Part shown: in pieces, positions 1-9,626 of the stretch
Numbering within the stretch: position 1 is the first letter of the stretch
Layout: the number at the start of each line of letters is the position of its first letter
Position numbers and translations under genes: made by a program
Assembly (NCBI RefSeq): GCF_945859705.1
Contig: NC_079134.1
Span: 62,970,437 to 63,034,436 of the forward strand
Reading direction: 5' to 3'
DNA length: 64,000 bases
Origin: Episyrphus balteatus
Lineage: Eukaryota; Arthropoda; Insecta; Diptera; Syrphidae
The notes under the pieces: model-generated
What the model was told of the DNA's origin: nothing
The model's input: only the letters and a program-made list of their open reading frames with translations
The model's database searches: none

Positions 1-286
1 GTTTGATGCAAAATTGTGGAGAAACGGTTGTCCGCAGAAGAAAAAGTTTTGAAACCAACTAAAACTGTAATAAATTCTTGATTGGTTGTAAAAATAATCT
101 TTCAAATCAAACGTAGTTTGGCAAAGATAAGGCTAGATAAGGGAAAGGAGAACAAAAATCATTAAAACCGTGGTAACTCGAAAACGGGACGAAAACGAGA
201 AAATTACCTCTTAAGTTTTTCGACGTAAAATGACCTCAGGAATCCATGGTTTTCGTTTGGGGTGGTGACTGTGGGACACCCTGTAT
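1..286 (-). repeat. Dispersed repeat, truncated by the window start; second copy at 45998-46280
   Basis: This stretch is a diverged reverse-complement copy of 45998-46280. Shared blocks include the end ACAGGGTGTCCCACAGTCAC (read on the minus strand), the stretch around AAAACCATGG, and the far end containing CGGACAACCGTTTCTC. There is no coding potential. The sharp outer end ACAGGGTGTCCC suggests the terminus of a mobile element, but I cannot see its other end, so the class is unknown. Confidence 0.75.
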
Positions 287-511
287 ACTATTAAAGAAAC
301 ATAACCGAAGAAAGCTTGTTTTTCGAATAAGCCTGTTTAATGAATTTATATAAGCTTTATTGAAGTTACCATGTTTTGTATTTGATTTTTGGTTTTGATA
401 TTGAATAATCTAGCTCGGACATTTTTTGGTTTTGACATTGAATAATTTAGCTCAGACATTTTTTTGACATTCTACTTTTTGAACTGATTTAGTTTTTGAT
501 TTCAAATAAAT

Positions 512-587
512 ATACTATGATGGCCGAGTGGGTAGAGTGGTAGACTGCCACCAAGTAGGTACGAAGTTCGATTCCTGGGTGCGGTAC
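512..587 (+). repeat. tRNA-like (SINE-type) sequence with A and B boxes
   Basis: It contains an A-box-like TGGCCGAGTGGG near 521 and a B-box-like AGTTCGATTCC at 565-575 with tRNA-like spacing. The acceptor arm (around 512 and 585) and the T stem do not pair well, so this is a tRNA-derived pseudogene or SINE head rather than a working tRNA gene. An AT-rich tail follows. Confidence 0.5.
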
Positions 588-591
588 AAAA

Positions 592-1155
592 ATTATATAC
601 TTTTAAAATTATAATTTATATATATACTAAAAACAATGGAATGTTGTATATAATTTCAGATTTAAAGATAAAATTCATGATTTAAAATCAAATTAAAAAA
701 GAAAATTCTTTTTTGTTTTTGAAGTTGTAATTTCGATGAGACATGTGGTAAAAAGCCGTATAAGCTCTTCCGAAGCTATCTGTCAAATCTCAAAGCTTCG
801 GTAAAGCTTCGTTTAAGTTTCTTTCTTCTAAATACATTCTTATAAAGGGTCAAACTTGTGTTACGTTCTCCTTTTCCCATGCCCAACAACCTAACTAAAG
901 TTAAAAAGAAGCTAAAATGTAGCTGCTGTAATACCTTTACCAAAGCTGATATGTTAGTTGGGTCGTCGGAAGGGGATATTGCCTTAAATATCAACCCTCA
1001 AAATGGAGGTTGATACGCCGGTGATCTCCCCAACTGAGGTGGTCCCCTCAGGCTCTAAGCCGCAAGCCATACCTTACTAACAATTTTGCTTCTATAAGGC
1101 TTTACAGAAGCAACAATCTGTAAATCTTTATAAAACCAAAATTGTTTGTCGGGTA
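592..1155. other. AT-rich non-coding flank with short hairpin
   Basis: No credible gene. The part around 773-818 holds inverted AGCTTCG/CGAAGCT motifs that can form a small hairpin. From about 1000 the base composition rises, perhaps marking the 5' region of the nLTR-A retrotransposon that follows. Confidence 0.4.
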
Positions 1156-1305
1156 ATGGCTCCAGAGTCAGACAATTCCGATGTTGAGATGGAAACAGAC
1201 GACTATCTCATCAGAATTCTACTCAGTGAAGATGAACTCCTACGTTCATCTTCTGGGTCAGAATCCAAAGAAGGCCTCGACCTTACGGAGGTGGGGCTAG
1301 TCTAG
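1156..1305 (+). pseudogene. Short acidic ORF, possible ORF1 remnant of nLTR-A
   Basis: An ATG-initiated 49-codon frame rich in Ser, Asp and Glu ends with TAG just before the endonuclease region. By position it could be the end of ORF1 of the non-LTR retrotransposon, but it has no zinc-knuckle motif and I do not recognise it. It may equally be a chance ORF. Confidence 0.25.
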
Positions 1306-1334
1306 CTAACAGTAGCATTCATGCTCCAGTTAGT

Positions 1335-3334
1335 TCAGATTAACTTTCACCACTACAAGCAGACCTTCTTCTCCGTATCCATACGAATGGAGAAGACGTG
1401 GTGCTGGTCCAGGAACCATGTGGATCTGCAAGTCCATGGTTCAGGGACTCAGGACTCCTGGGTATAATTTGCTATATGCATCGGACAAAGGTGACCCCAG
1501 ATCATGTATATTAGCAAGAAGTAACACTAATGTATATTTACTCCCTAATTACAGCGAACGAGATGTAACCGCGGTCAGATTGCAAACTTACCAAGGAACA
1601 ATCTGGATTGCGTCGGCATATCTCGGCCATGCCCACCTCGGCCCTCTCCCTGGCGAAAAACTACGGAGACCTATAGCCGATGCTGAACGGCAAAAGATCT
1701 GCCTCATAATTGGTTGCGATGCAAACGCCCATCACACGGTCTGGGGAAGTACCGACATAAATGATAGAGGTCAGTCACTTTTTGATTTTATTTTGAGTAC
1801 TAACCTGATAGTTAGTAATACTGGCAATGAACCAACATTCGTTACCAGAAACCGACAAGAAGTACCAGACATTACTCTTGTCTCCGATTCGATTCATCAA
1901 AGGATCTTGAATTGGAAAGTATCTGAAGAACATTCGTTCTCTGATCATAGATACATCCAATTTAGTCTTAATGATGGAACTACTTAACAGTTGGCATTCC
2001 GAAACTATTGCAAAACTAATTAGCAAAAATACAGGGAAACTCTGAAAAGCTTACTTCAACCCGAATTTCTAAATCATCCCTCAAATACAATCGATCTCGA
2101 CAACAAAGTCAATGATCTCACTTCTGCCCTTAGCCTATCAATGAATAACTCCTACCTACTCATACAAGTAAGAGGAAAGCAGAAGCCTCACTGGTGGAAC
2201 TCAGGGTCAGAACCGCACAGAAAAGCTTGAAGAAAACTTTTCAGTCTCGCCAAATTCACTAGAGATGTTTCAGACTGGGACCTATACAAGGAATCCCTGA
2301 AAGTATACAAAAAATAGCTAAGAAAATGTAAAACATCTTCTTGGAGAAATTTCTGTGACAAAATAGAAGACTCTTCAGAAGCCTCTACATTAAGAAAAAT
2401 TTTCTCAACAAACCCTTTACTGCCCAGTCCCTTGAAAACAAATAACGGGGCCTGGACCAACTCCTGTGAAGAATCACTCAGTTTTCTCATTTTCCAAGTA
2501 GCTCAAACATTATAAACTGAGTTGATCCATCAGGGCCAGACACAAATTCAAAAAACAATCTCGGTCTGATTACAAGAGAGAAGCTAAAGTGGGCCATCAA
2601 CGCCTTCAAACCATACAAATCCGGTGGACCAGATGGTATAATACTAGCCGAACTACAAATGGCATAAGATATTCTAATTCCCATCATAGAGATAATTCTG
2701 AATGGATGTGTAAACTTGAAATACATCCCTGCCCTATGGAGAGAAGTTAAAGTTGTATTCATACCCAAAGCAGGCAAATTCTCTCATGTCAATCCGAAAG
2801 ACCTCCGGCCTATCAGTTTATCATCATTCCTTCTTAAAACTTTAGAACGAATGATTGATATCCACTTGCGTAATGTCATAGATCCCAATCTTATATCTAC
2901 AGCACAACACACTTATTGTAAAGGCAAATCGTTTGAAACAGCACTACATACTGTAGTGCGCACTATTAAATATTACTTCCATCACCAAAAGTTCACCTTA
3001 GTTGCATTTCTTGATATCGAGGGCGCGTTCAACAATGTCAGCAACATAGCCATCACAAATGCACTGAAAAACCTTAAAGTAGATAGCTCATTGAGCGAGG
3101 TAATAGACCTAATGCTGAAAAGCAGAATCATCAACTCTACTCTAGGAGACTTCTCAGCAAGAAGATCTGTTAGTAGAGGTACGCAACAAGGAGGGGTACT
3201 TTCCCCACTCCTGTAGAACTTAGTGGTTAACGAACTACTAGTCAATCTAGAAATAGATGGATTCAAAGTGATTGTATACGCCGACGACTCGACGACGTCG
3301 CCATTGCTGTATCAGGAATACATCTCCATACTAT
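1335..3334 (+). pseudogene. nLTR-A retrotransposon ORF2, 5' half: endonuclease and reverse transcriptase (broken)
   Basis: This encodes an apurinic-type endonuclease followed by reverse transcriptase of a LOA/I-like non-LTR retrotransposon. Endonuclease signatures are DANAHHTVWGS (about 1719-1751), NEPTFVTRNRQEVPDITL and SDHRYIQF (up to about 1967). RT signatures are PKDLRPISLSSFLLKT (about 2797-2844), FLDIEGAF, GTQQGGVLSPLL (to 3213) and YADD at about 3277. It is broken by a frameshift near 1370, by stops near 1985, 2023 and 2228, by several more before 2700, by TAG at 3214-3216, and by a small duplication-type frameshift just after YADD. The frame is then cut by gypsy copy 1 at 3335, continues for 13 bases at 9631-9643, and resumes at 24753. 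The RNase H domain in the 3' part favours LOA/I over R1. Confidence 0.85.
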
Positions 3335-3875
3335 TGTAACGATGAATTACTGAACTACTTTTAAGATAAAAGTCTGAACACACTACCTACTGCTGCAAAG
3401 GTGGAAATGTGAACGGACCTTTAGTAATTAAGAAAAATATCTCACTGAACACATCTAAAAATATTCCACTGAACACATCTAAAAATATCTCACTGAACAC
3501 ATCTCAAAATATCCCACACTGAACACATCTCAAAATATCCCACTAGACTGGAAGTATGAAGTGCCCTTCCTGGAAAGGAAGTTTCGAGAGACAGGGACGA
3601 GAGCCTTCGAGGACGTTCTCGAGTCTCGAGATTCCGGTATAAAAGGCAGCGTAGACACCGACCGGGGACAGTTTAATCTTGAAAGTGAAAGAGTACAGTA
3701 CAAAGTGAAATAAAGTGTTGCGAATTGTTAGTAGTAAATAAAGTGATTTAAAAGTGTGTTTGTTTGAGCGAATAATAAAAGTAAATTGAGTTGAAATAAA
3801 GTGTGTTCTTATTTGAACGGAAATATAAGTGGAAATTAAATAAGTTTTATTGTGAACCCGGAATAAAACATTACA
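3335..3875 (+). repeat. 5' LTR of gypsy copy 1
   Basis: A 541-bp terminal repeat starts TGTAAC and ends ATTACA. U3 carries about four copies of a roughly 24-bp unit built on CACTGAACACATCT (about 3430-3540). A TATAAAAG box lies at 3638-3645 and several AATAAA signals are downstream. The other four LTRs of this family in the window share the same plan with different numbers of the U3 unit. Confidence 0.95.
3638..3645 (+). promoter_or_regulatory. TATA box of the gypsy 5' LTR
   Basis: TATAAAAG is conserved in all five LTRs (also near 9389, 12552, 18157 and 20702). The 70 bp upstream are dense in alternating TTC and GAA/GGA blocks, including TTCCTGGAA at 3567-3575 and TTCGAGGACGTTCTCGAG at about 3605-3622, which could be heat-shock- or STAT-type sites. 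Confidence 0.7.
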
Positions 3876-3876
3876 T

Positions 3877-3893
3877 TGGTGTCAGAAGTGGGA
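3877..3893 (+). promoter_or_regulatory. Primer-binding site, tRNA-Leu type
   Basis: TGGTGTCAGAAGTGGGA begins one base after the 5' LTR. Its complement ends in CCA and matches the 3' end expected for a leucine tRNA (acceptor TTCTGACACCA). Use of tRNA-Leu is known for the Micropia/mdg3 group. The same site is present in copy 2. Confidence 0.8.
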
Positions 3894-4023
3894 TAAAACT
3901 TATTTATTTGTGCGAATCAGATAATTTCGCGAATAAAATAAAAAGTGCGCGTGTGTTTTAACAATAAACAAAGTGTAAAACATTTTGAAATAAGTAAAAG
4001 TGCTCGCGTTTTGAAAAGTTAAA

Positions 4024-5481
4024 ATGGGTAAAACACTAAATCAGTTAAGTTTGACTGAGTTGAAGGCGGAATTAACTAAGCGAGGTCTTCCTACTGCTGG
4101 ATCAAAAAATGATCTCATTATCCGTCTACAGGATTATTTAACCCAGAAAAACGAAGATTTGGATACATTTCAATTCGAGGTTGAAATGATAGAAGATCGA
4201 GTAAGTACTAGTTCCGATATGTCATCCATGATGGCTGTTCTCCTTGCAAAATTTGAAGAACAGAAAGATCAAATGGAACAACAACGTAAAGAACAAAAGG
4301 ATGAACAGAAGAATCTTCTCGAACAAATAGAGACACAACGCAAGGAACAGAGAGAACAATTAGAAAAACAACTGAGTAGTGTTCTCGAAAAAATTGAGGC
4401 ACAACGTACCGAGCAAAAGAGTGAACAACAGAATCTTCTCGAAAAACTGGAAACCCAAAAGAACCTTCTAGATGAACAGAAAAACCTCATCGAAGGTAAG
4501 CTTGATGCTATCGAGAACAAGTTCGTTGCTCTTGATGCTTCCATCAAAGGTGTTGAAAAACAATCTCAAGAAAAGTTCGAGAAAGTTGAAGAAAAACTCG
4601 AGAAAGTAGAAATAAAATTCGATGACAAATTGAAAGGAATGGAAGTCAAAATGCAAAATTTTACCGAAGAACTTGACAAGGTTCGAAAAATTAAGGTGCG
4701 AGAAAGTTCTGGTGAGTATTTAAAGAAGAAGGAAATGCATCCACCAACCTTTGATGGACAAAGTTCTTGGTCGATCTACAAGAAACAGTTTGAGGCAGCT
4801 GCCACAACAAATGGCTGGGATGACGAAGACAAATGTATAGCGCTGACTCTTGCTCTTAGAGGTCCTGCTGCTGAGTTGTTACAAACGTTACCACCAGAAA
4901 AGAATGGTAACTTTAACGCTCTTGTCCAGGTCATTGAAAAACGCTTTGGAGATGGCCATATGCAGGAAGTCTTCCGCGTCCAACTCAATACAAGAGTCCA
5001 GAAAAGAGGAGAAACTCTGCAACAACTTCAAGCAGATATTGAAAGGTTGGCTCATCTGGCATATCCGACAGCAGGAGGTGACATTATCAATCAGTTTGCG
5101 ACAGAAGCCTGTGTACGTGCTGTATCTGATATAAATCTTCAGCGAGCAATTCGAACAGCTCGAAAACGTTCCCTTCCTGAAGCATTAGCGTTTGCACTGA
5201 CTATGGAAGCAGCAGAACAGGCTTCTCAAGGCGTTCATCGGGTAAGAGAAGTTGCAGTGGAGGAATGCTCTTGTCAAAAACTCGCATTCCAAAGAAACCA
5301 GCGAGACGGAGCTGCTCGATGCTGGAACTGTAACAAGACAGGACATCTCCAGCGGCAGTGCAGATTGCCACCAAGAAGAACTGCTTGCGAACACTGTGGA
5401 AACAGAAATATTGCCCAACAACAGGTAAGCGATACAACTAACACGCATGCTCATCTTGATTCCCATTCGGGAAACGAGTAA
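4024..5481 (+). CDS. gag: Gag polyprotein of gypsy copy 1, with SAP-like N-terminus
   Basis: A 485-residue structural protein that would assemble the virus-like particle and bind RNA. Residues about 3-38 look like a SAP motif (LSLTELKAELTKRGLP...GSKNDLIIRL pattern), a DNA/chromatin-binding helix-extended-helix not usual in gypsy Gag. Residues about 60-230 form a long coiled coil built from repeated EQ(R/K)KEQ units. Residues about 240-400 are the retrotransposon capsid-like region (WSIYKKQFEAAA, ALRGPAAELL). A CX2CX4HX4C zinc knuckle starts at C433, and a second CX2C pair follows. The ATG at 4024 is the first in frame after the leader. The end overlaps the pol frame by 22 bases, where a minus-1 slippery site lies. 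Copy 2 has fewer coiled-coil repeat units. Confidence 0.92.
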   Translation: MGKTLNQLSLTELKAELTKRGLPTAGSKNDLIIRLQDYLTQKNEDLDTFQFEVEMIEDRVSTSSDMSSMMAVLLAKFEEQKDQMEQQRKEQKDEQKNLLEQIETQRKEQREQLEKQLSSVLEKIEAQRTEQKSEQQNLLEKLETQKNLLDEQKNLIEGKLDAIENKFVALDASIKGVEKQSQEKFEKVEEKLEKVEIKFDDKLKGMEVKMQNFTEELDKVRKIKVRESSGEYLKKKEMHPPTFDGQSSWSIYKKQFEAAATTNGWDDEDKCIALTLALRGPAAELLQTLPPEKNGNFNALVQVIEKRFGDGHMQEVFRVQLNTRVQKRGETLQQLQADIERLAHLAYPTAGGDIINQFATEACVRAVSDINLQRAIRTARKRSLPEALAFALTMEAAEQASQGVHRVREVAVEECSCQKLAFQRNQRDGAARCWNCNKTGHLQRQCRLPPRRTACEHCGNRNIAQQQVSDTTNTHAHLDSHSGNE

Positions 5482-8400
5482 GAACCAACTTCGAGGGGCA
5501 GAAGCTGGTTTCTGGTATCGATGGCCCCAGAACCACAATTCAAGTCTCACAGACTAAACGAGACAACAAAAGTCTGACAGTGGAGGCGACCATAAACAAC
5601 AAACAACACGTGGCTACAATTGACACCGGTGCCACCGCCTCCATTGTACGAAGAGACTTGGTGAAGATGACATGGCTACATAACACCAACAGCTACCGTC
5701 TGAAGACCGCCACAGGAGAAGCAGCAAGGGTGTACGGTGAGGTTCGTCTTACGATCCGTATGGCAGAACTAGAGTTTTCGCATGTGTTTTTGGTGGCAGA
5801 TATATGTGACGAGTGCATCATTGGAATCGACTTCATGAAGGAGCATGGAATCATTTTGGATATCGGAAATCAAGTCCTGAAATACAGAAATGTAGAGATT
5901 CCAATGGTCTATGGCACTAAAAACTCGACAACAATTAGAACTGTCATCGAAGAAGACATGTGCCTGCCTCCTTCTTCAGAAGTTTTTGTGTGGACCAAGT
6001 TAAAGGGGAACTTTGGAAGCCATCGATACCTCATGGTTGAACCAGAAGTTGAGCAAAGTTCCGAAAACATCATCATCGGGAAGACTCTTGTGGCACCAAA
6101 GAACAACATGGTACCTGTACGGATACTTAACATCAAACCGTACCCAATCAAGCTTAAGAAAGGAGAAGTTGTTGGGCAATGTGAATCTGTGGCCGCAATA
6201 ACTAAGATCAACGAAGTGGATACACAGATGACTACGAACTCGGAGAAACTAAAGAAACAAATTCTCAATTCAGACAACTTGAGTCAACATCAGCTTAATG
6301 TTGCGGGAAGGCTTCTTCACGAATATGCTGATATCTTCTCTTCCCCCAGCGGGCAGTACGGCCGAACACAACTAGTGCAGCATCGAATCGATACAGGAGA
6401 TGCTAGGCCGATTCGTCAACCAGCAAGACGTCTTCCCTTGGCCAAACAATGTGAAGTTGAAGAAATGATATCGACAATGAAGAAAGATGGGCTGATCGAA
6501 AATTCCAAAAGCCCTTGGGCATCACCGGTAGTTCTCGTCAAAAAGAAAGATGGAAGCACTCGATTTTGTGTCGACTACCGCAGGCTGAATGATGTGACGA
6601 AGAAAGACAGCTACCCACTGCCAAGAATCAACGATACTCTAGATGCAATGGAAGGAGCACAATGGTTTTCGACTTTGGACTTGAAGAGTGGCTACTGGCA
6701 GGTAGAAATCCATTCAGAAGATCGGGAAAAGACGGCTTTCTCTACAGGAAATGGTCTGTGGCAGTTTAATGTCATGCCGTTTGGGCTATGTAATGCCCCA
6801 GCTACTTTTGAGCGCTTGATGGAGTGCGTTTTGAATGGATTAACCTGGAAATCTTGCCTAGTCTATTTGGATGATGTCATCGTTTACGGAAAAACATTTG
6901 ATGACCATTGTGAAAACCTAAAGGCTGTATTCCAGAGGCTACGAGAAGCACATCTTAAGTTGAATCCAAAGAAATGTGCACTTTTCAAGACCGAGGTTAA
7001 ATATTTGGGGCATATCATCTCATCCCAAGGAGTGAAGACTGATCCTGAAAAAGTTGACACTGTGAAGAACTGGCCAACCCCTCAGGACAAGCATCAACTT
7101 CGGAGTTTCCTCGGTCTGGCAACGTACTATCGACGATTTGTGAAGGATTTTGCGAGAATCGCCAAAAGCTTGCACCAACTTACGGAGAAGGGTAAACCCT
7201 TTAAATGGTCAGGTGAGTGCGAGAAAAGCTTTCAGGAACTGAAGCTGCGGTTATGTGAAGCTCCTGTGCTGGCCTATCCGACTCCAGGCAAACAATTCAT
7301 CATTGACGCAGATGCAAGTAATGTTGGAGTTGGTGCTGTTTTATCGCAAGTTCATGACGGAGAAGAAAAGGTCGTTGCCTATTTCAGCAAGGTACTCTCG
7401 AAACAAGAAAGAAACTATTGCGTGACCAGAAGGGAACTTCTAGCTCTAGTATTGGCAACAAAGCACTTCCATAAGTACATCTATGGACAGAAGTTCCTTC
7501 TTCGCACAGATCATGGTGCACTAAATTGGCTTTTGAACTTCAAAAATCCAGAGGGTCAAGTAGCAAGATGGATCGAGATACTTCAGACGTATCAATGTCA
7601 GATTCAACATCGAAGAGGAAAACTGCATTCAAATGCAGACGCATTATCTCGGCGCCCGTGCAAGCAAGACTGCAAACATTGCACACGACTAGAAGAAAAG
7701 GAAGTTGTCGCTGTTAGAAGAACGAGAGCTGATCCCATTTGCGGCTGGAGTAATGAAGAACTCAGAATGGCCCAACAGGAAGATTCGGACATCGAACCCA
7801 TCCTTGCATGGAAGGAACATCAAGAGAAACCAGAATGGGCCGACATCTCCGACCGAAGCCCCACTCTAAAAGCATATTGGGCACAATGGGACTCACTTCA
7901 TGTGCAAGAAGGGCTACTCAGGCGTAAGTGGGAATCCGCAGATGGTAAATCCTATGTAATGCAGCTAGTCGTACCTCAGTCAAAGATAAATGATGTTCTC
8001 CGAGAGATGCACGGTGGAACTTCTGGAGGCCATTTAGGCATCAACAAGACGCTGGAAAAGCTACGACAGCAATTTTACTGGTTGCGTATGAGAGAAGACG
8101 TTGAAAAGTGGTGCCGAAAATGTGATACTTGTGCCGCTAGCAAAGGACCAGCTAGAAAAATCCAAAGCAAGATGCAGCAGTACAATGTGGGTGCACCTTT
8201 TGAGAGAATTGCAATAGACGTAGCAGGTCCTTTTCCCGAAACCAACAACGGAAATCGATACATCCTTGTAGTGATGGACTACTTCAGCAAATGGCCTGAG
8301 GCATTTGCCATTCCAAACCAGGAAACCAAAACAGTTGTGGATAAGATTGTCTTTCATTGGGTGAGCAGGTTCGGAGTACCCATGGAACTTCATTCCGACC

Positions 8401-9074
8401 AAGGAAGGAACTTCGAATCTAAGATTTTTCAAGAGGTTTGCTCACTCCTTGGTATCAAGAAGACGCGAACAACACCGCTTCATCCACAATCTGATGGGAT
8501 GGTTGAGCGATTTAACAGGACACTCAAGGAACACCTGTCAAAAGTAGTCAATGATAATCAACGAGACTGGGACCGACATATTCCATTATTCTTGATGGCT
8601 TGTAGAAGTGCAACACATAGTTCTACTGGACATACACCATCGGAAGTCCTATTTGGCTCAACAATACGTCTGCCAAGTGAGATAAAATTTGGAAGTGTTC
8701 CAAACGAGCCACATGAAATGGATGAGTACGTAGATAACCTGAAAGGAACACTGGCTGACATTCACCAACGGACAAGGACAAATATAAAAGCGTCTAGTGA
8801 CAGGATGAAAACAAGATATGACGCACGAGCGACAGCAACAGGGTTTCAAGAAGGAGAACTTGTGTGGTTTTACAATCCCCACCGACAAAAGGGACTATCA
8901 CCGAAGCTACAACAAAACTGGGAAGGCCCTTACACAGTAATAACCAGAATTAACGACGTGGTTTACCGTATACAAAGAGGGGTAAGAGGCAAACTAAAGG
9001 TAGTTCATTGTGACCGTTTACATCGTTATAATGGTGATAGAAGCAATGGAGTTGTTCGGGACGAACAATCCTAA
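5460..9074 (+). CDS. pol: Pol polyprotein of gypsy copy 1 (protease, RT, RNase H, integrase)
   Basis: The frame is open from 5460 and entered by minus-1 frameshifting at 5469-5475, so it has no ATG of its own. Numbering from the GTG at 5580, the domains are: aspartic protease with DTGA at 15-18; reverse transcriptase with YLDD at 429-432; RNase H with DAD at 576-578; integrase HHCC zinc region beginning near H818; integrase catalytic triad D880, D940, E976 (35 residues between the last two, as expected for DD35E); and a C-terminal GPY/F-like module (NWEGPYTVI). Pol copies element RNA into DNA and integrates it. No internal stop or frameshift is seen. The TAA at 9072-9074 abuts the polypurine tract. 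Low-level divergence from copy 2 shows shared recent ancestry. Confidence 0.93.
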   Translation, partial: FPFGKRVRTNFEGQKLVSGIDGPRTTIQVSQTKRDNKSLTVEATINNKQHVATIDTGATASIVRRDLVKMTWLHNTNSYRLKTATGEAARVYGEVRLTIRMAELEFSHVFLVADICDECIIGIDFMKEHGIILDIGNQVLKYRNVEIPMVYGTKNSTTIRTVIEEDMCLPPSSEVFVWTKLKGNFGSHRYLMVEPEVEQSSENIIIGKTLVAPKNNMVPVRILNIKPYPIKLKKGEVVGQCESVAAITKINEVDTQMTTNSEKLKKQILNSDNLSQHQLNVAGRLLHEYADIFSSPSGQYGRTQLVQHRIDTGDARPIRQPARRLPLAKQCEVEEMISTMKKDGLIENSKSPWASPVVLVKKKDGSTRFCVDYRRLNDVTKKDSYPLPRINDTLDAMEGAQWFSTLDLKSGYWQVEIHSEDREKTAFSTGNGLWQFNVMPFGLCNAPATFERLMECVLNGLTWKSCLVYLDDVIVYGKTFDDHCENLKAVFQRLREAHLKLNPKKCALFKTEVKYLGHIISSQGVKTDPEKVDTVKNWPTPQDKHQLRSFLGLATYYRRFVKDFARIAKSLHQLTEKGKPFKWSGECEKSFQELKLRLCEAPVLAYPTPGKQFIIDADASNVGVGAVLSQVHDGEEKVVAYFSKVLSKQERNYCVTRRELLALVLATKHFHKYIYGQKFLLRTDHGALNWLLNFKNPEGQVARWIEILQTYQCQIQHRRGKLHSNADALSRRPCKQDCKHCTRLEEKEVVAVRRTRADPICGWSNEELRMAQQEDSDIEPILAWKEHQEKPEWADISDRSPTLKAYWAQWDSLHVQEGLLRRKWESADGKSYVMQLVVPQSKINDVLREMHGGTSGGHLGINKTLEKLRQQFYWLRMREDVEKWCRKCDTCAASKGPARKIQSKMQQYNVGAPFERIAIDVAGPFPETNNGNRYILVVMDYFSKWPEAFAIPNQETKTVVDKIVFHWVSRFGVPMELHSDQGRNFESKIFQEVCSLLGIKKTRTTPLHPQSDGMVERFNRTLKEHLSKVVNDNQRDWDRHIPLFLMACRSATHSSTGHTPSEVLFGSTIRLPSEIKFGSVPNEPHEMDEYVDNLKGTLADIHQRTRTNIKASSDRMKTRYDARATATGFQEGELVWFYNPHRQKGLSPKLQQNWEGPYTVITRINDVVYRIQRGVRGKLKVVHCDRLHRYNGDRSNGVVRDEQS
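5469..5510 (+). promoter_or_regulatory. Programmed minus-1 ribosomal frameshift signal (gag-pol)
   Basis: GGGAAAC at 5469-5475 is in the correct X_XXY_YYZ phase for the gag frame (TC[G GGA AAC] GAG TAA). Slipping back one base enters the pol frame, which is open from 5460. After a 7-base spacer, 5483-5492 can pair with 5501-5510 (nine of ten positions, loop of eight), giving the expected stimulatory hairpin. The heptamer is conserved in copy 2 at 14331-14337. Confidence 0.8.
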
Positions 9075-9085
9075 GAGGGGGGCAA
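9073..9085 (+). promoter_or_regulatory. Polypurine tract of gypsy copy 1
   Basis: AAGAGGGGGGCAA lies immediately before the 3' LTR and is identical in copy 2 (17916-17928). It primes plus-strand synthesis in LTR retrotransposons. Confidence 0.85.
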
Positions 9086-9626
9086 TGTAACGATGAATTA
9101 CTGAACTACTTTTAAGATAAAAGTCTGAACACACTACCTACTGCTGCAAAGGTGGAAATGTGAACGGACCTTTAGTAATTAAGAAAAATATCTCACTGAA
9201 CACATCTAAAAATATTCCACTGAACACATCTAAAAATATCTCACTGAACACATCTCAAAATATCCCACACTGAACACATCTCAAAATATCCCACTAGACT
9301 GGAAGTATGAAGTGCCCTTCCTGGAAAGGAAGTTTCGAGAGACAGGGACGAGAGCCTTCGAGGACGTTCTCGAGTCTCGAGATTCCGGTATAAAAGGCAG
9401 CGTAGACACCGACCGGGGACAGTTTAATCTTGAAAGTGAAAGAGTACAGTACAAAGTGAAATAAAGTGTTGCGAATTGTTAGTAGTAAATAAAGTGATTT
9501 AAAAGTGTGTTTGTTTGAGCGAATAATAAAAGTAAATTGAGTTGAAATAAAGTGTGTTCTTATTTGAACGGAAATATAAGTGGAAATTAAATAAGTTTTA
9601 TTGTGAACCCGGAATAAAACATTACA
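9086..9626 (+). repeat. 3' LTR of gypsy copy 1
   Basis: It is 541 bp, the same length as the 5' LTR, with no difference detected by eye, and is followed by the CTAT duplication at 9627-9630. Confidence 0.95.

Larger units (their letters stand above)
3335..9626 (+). mobile_element. Ty3/gypsy LTR retrotransposon copy 1, complete
   Basis: A 6,292-bp element has two 541-bp LTRs (TGT...ACA), a primer-binding site, gag, pol and a polypurine tract, flanked by a 4-bp CTAT duplication (3331-3334 and 9627-9630). I see no difference between the two LTRs on reading them through, and both ORFs are open, so the insertion appears recent and possibly still competent. It sits inside the reverse-transcriptase frame of nLTR-A. 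There is no envelope ORF: pol ends 11 bases before the 3' LTR. The tRNA-Leu-type primer site and domain order PR-RT-RH-INT suggest the Micropia/Mdg3 branch; that branch assignment is inference. Confidence 0.95.

Noticed and set aside
512..587. A functional tRNA gene
   Set aside because: A and B boxes are present but acceptor and T stems do not pair; it is tRNA-derived at best. The same applies to 24486-24552 and the pair in 60944-61624.
4208..4656. Three minus-strand ORFs across gag
   Set aside because: They are antisense shadows of the repetitive coiled-coil coding sequence.
9074..9086. A possible envelope gene for the gypsy element
   Set aside because: Only 11 bases separate the pol stop and the 3' LTR, so there is no room for one.
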